This document shows positions 62,901-64,000 of a stretch of DNA of 64,000 bases, piece after piece (position 1 is the first letter of the stretch; the number at the start of each line of letters is the position of its first letter). Source of the DNA: Colius striatus (taxonomy: Eukaryota; Chordata; Aves; Coliiformes; Coliidae); the NCBI RefSeq assembly GCF_028858725.1, contig NC_084765.1, positions 12,683,001 through 12,747,000 of the forward strand. The letters run 5' to 3'. The notes under the pieces were generated by a model. It saw only the letters and a list, made by a program, of their open reading frames with translations, was not told the DNA's origin and searched no databases. The position numbers were made by a program, and so were the translations under genes.

Positions 62901-63054
62901 AGGGGCTGCCATGACTGAGGCAGAGCCACGATGAAGAGAGGAGATCTGCAAACCAGACTTAAAAGTGTGTTCTAAAAAGCCTGAAACAGGTTAAAGCCTG
63001 TTTTTCTGTTTCTCTTCAGAAATGACTTTGAAACAAAGACACTGTTACCAGGAA
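59951..63054. other. Intergenic region, no gene recognised
   Basis: Mostly AT-rich. An A/C-rich, G-poor stretch lies at about 60380-60475. A GC-rich, nearly CpG-free patch at about 62515-62960 holds overlapping open frames on both strands (147 codons on minus, 90 on plus) without recognisable domains. Confidence 0.55.
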
Positions 63055-63314
63055 CAGGGATGCCTCTATCTTATGAGAAGCAACTGAAGAAGCTCAGGTT
63101 GCTTACTCTGGGGGAGAGTAGGCTGAGGGAAGACATAATCACTCTTTACAACTACCCAAAAGGAGGCTGTAGAGGTTGGTCTCCCAAATAACAAGTGATG
63201 GGACAAGAGGAAATGGCCCGAAGTTGTGCCAGGGGAGGTTTAGATTTGGGAGAACTTTTTCACTGACAGGACTTAATGATCTTGAAGGTCTTTTCCAACT
63301 AAAACAATTCTATG
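63055..63314 (+). mobile_element. CR1 3' portion with internal deletion
   Basis: Sense-strand CR1 3' region: GGGGGAGAGTAGGCTGAGGG, then GTGATGGGACAAGAGGAAAT, GGGAGAACTTTTTCACTGAC, and the end TTTTCCAACTAAAACAATTC followed by TATG. After TTCACTGACAGG it jumps to TGATCTTGAAGGTC, so the usual intervening segment of roughly 100 bp is missing. No terminal 8-bp repeats are doubled, so the copy is older or of a different subfamily than the one at 59801. Confidence 0.88.
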
Positions 63315-64000
63315 TTTGTGGGTGTTTGAATTGAGGCTTGTATTGGTACAGGTGAACTCAAAGGGAGGGGAAAGCACTACACAGTCTACCTCTCAGCATT
63401 TTATGGTAGCAAGTTGTATTAATACTGCTCTGAGACCCAATAAATGTTTTTATATGGTGGTTATTCTGCATCACATAAAAGATAAAATATAGCTCTAGAG
63501 TGCATGAATGTGCCACCCATTATTCAATTCCTGAACCTCAAAAGCAAATTCTTACCCAGCAAAATGGCCTGTAAAATGCTAATTGCTAGATACATGACCA
63601 GTAATCTGTTTGCTCCCATAATGCTGCCATATGTATAAATTGTGCACCTTGCAGAAGGGGAGATTTTAAAGACTTTCACTGATAAGATTTTTTAAAAAAT
63701 AAGCCAACTAAATGATTAGTCCAACTGCTTTTTGCCCCAAATAATTTTAAGTGGTGGGAGGAGAGAAAGGAAATCTTAAAATTTGTTATGCCCTTCTCTA
63801 TCACCTGATTTTAAACATTTTCATAAGTAGTCCCTGATGATGTAAAGTCTATCTTTCTAGAGATTTAGTATCTAAATGGGAAAATTTGCTGGAGCTACAT
63901 TGTAAGAAAACTCGTGCTTTGGCAAAAGGATTGACTGTAATGCATGCAATGTCAGATCTATTCCTAATATGTGTCATGGAGCAAGCTGGCTTATCTAGGT
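63315..64000. other. Intergenic sequence to the window end, nothing recognised
   Basis: AT-rich sequence with only short open frames and no repeat family or splice pattern that I can identify. Confidence 0.6.

Noticed and set aside
62508-62951. 147-codon minus-strand frame
   Set aside because: Lies in a GC-rich, CpG-poor patch with an overlapping plus-strand frame; composition is low in information and unlike a known protein.
1-64000. CRISPR arrays, prokaryotic operons, integrated phage or retroviral genomes
   Set aside because: No spaced direct repeats of the right kind, no long intact gag/pol/env-like frames and no LTR pair were seen; the DNA is vertebrate in character.

Overview
This window looks like a bird nuclear genome. 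The evidence is several CR1 retrotransposon copies ending in the typical short CATAGAAT repeats, an AT-rich intergenic background with one strong CpG island, and an avian-type calcitonin sequence close to the potent fish-type hormone. Exons interrupted by GT-AG introns exclude a prokaryote or plasmid. Some precursor residues seem to differ from the chicken protein as I remember it, so the species may be another bird; I cannot confirm this.

The only gene I can support is CALCA (calcitonin/CGRP), on the + strand, from a TATA promoter near 5869 to a last poly(A) signal near 10950. The layout is a CpG island (about 3630-6050), a promoter with a perfect CRE, two CCAAT boxes and a TATA box, and a non-coding exon 1 (5899-5954). 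Exon 2 (7000-7095) carries the start codon and signal peptide, and exon 3 (7374-7505) the shared propeptide. Exon 4 (8331 to about 8870) encodes calcitonin and has its own poly(A) signal. Exon 5 (10251-10435) encodes CGRP, and exon 6 (10733 to about 10968) is 3' UTR. Using exon 4 as last exon gives a 138-residue procalcitonin; skipping it and joining exons 3-5-6 gives a 125-residue pro-CGRP. Both reading frames are intact and both joins encode Ser at residue 73.

The most interesting material is regulatory. Intron 3 holds eleven GCATG (RBFOX-type) motifs in about 424 nt just upstream of the calcitonin exon, five of them full TGCATG. Two TGCATG copies flank a plausible branch point. About 300 nt beyond the calcitonin poly(A) site a 3' splice-site-like sequence abuts a perfect 5' splice site (ttcag|gtaag), resembling the 'zero-length exon' enhancer described for mammalian CALCA. 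A GCTGT pentanucleotide repeat lies about 70 bp 5' of the CRE.

The other parts are intergenic. The left flank (1-3600) holds one ancient CR1 relic. The right flank (about 11 to 64 kb) shows no recognisable gene; it holds a 1.2-kb CR1 copy on the minus strand (23.9-25.1 kb), three smaller CR1 pieces, a 28-bp tandem repeat (23.1 kb), a poly-C/poly-A tract (36.06 kb), an old hairpin-type repeat (55.2 kb) and a few GC-rich but CpG-poor patches. CYP2R1, the neighbour in this direction in mammals, was not recognised.
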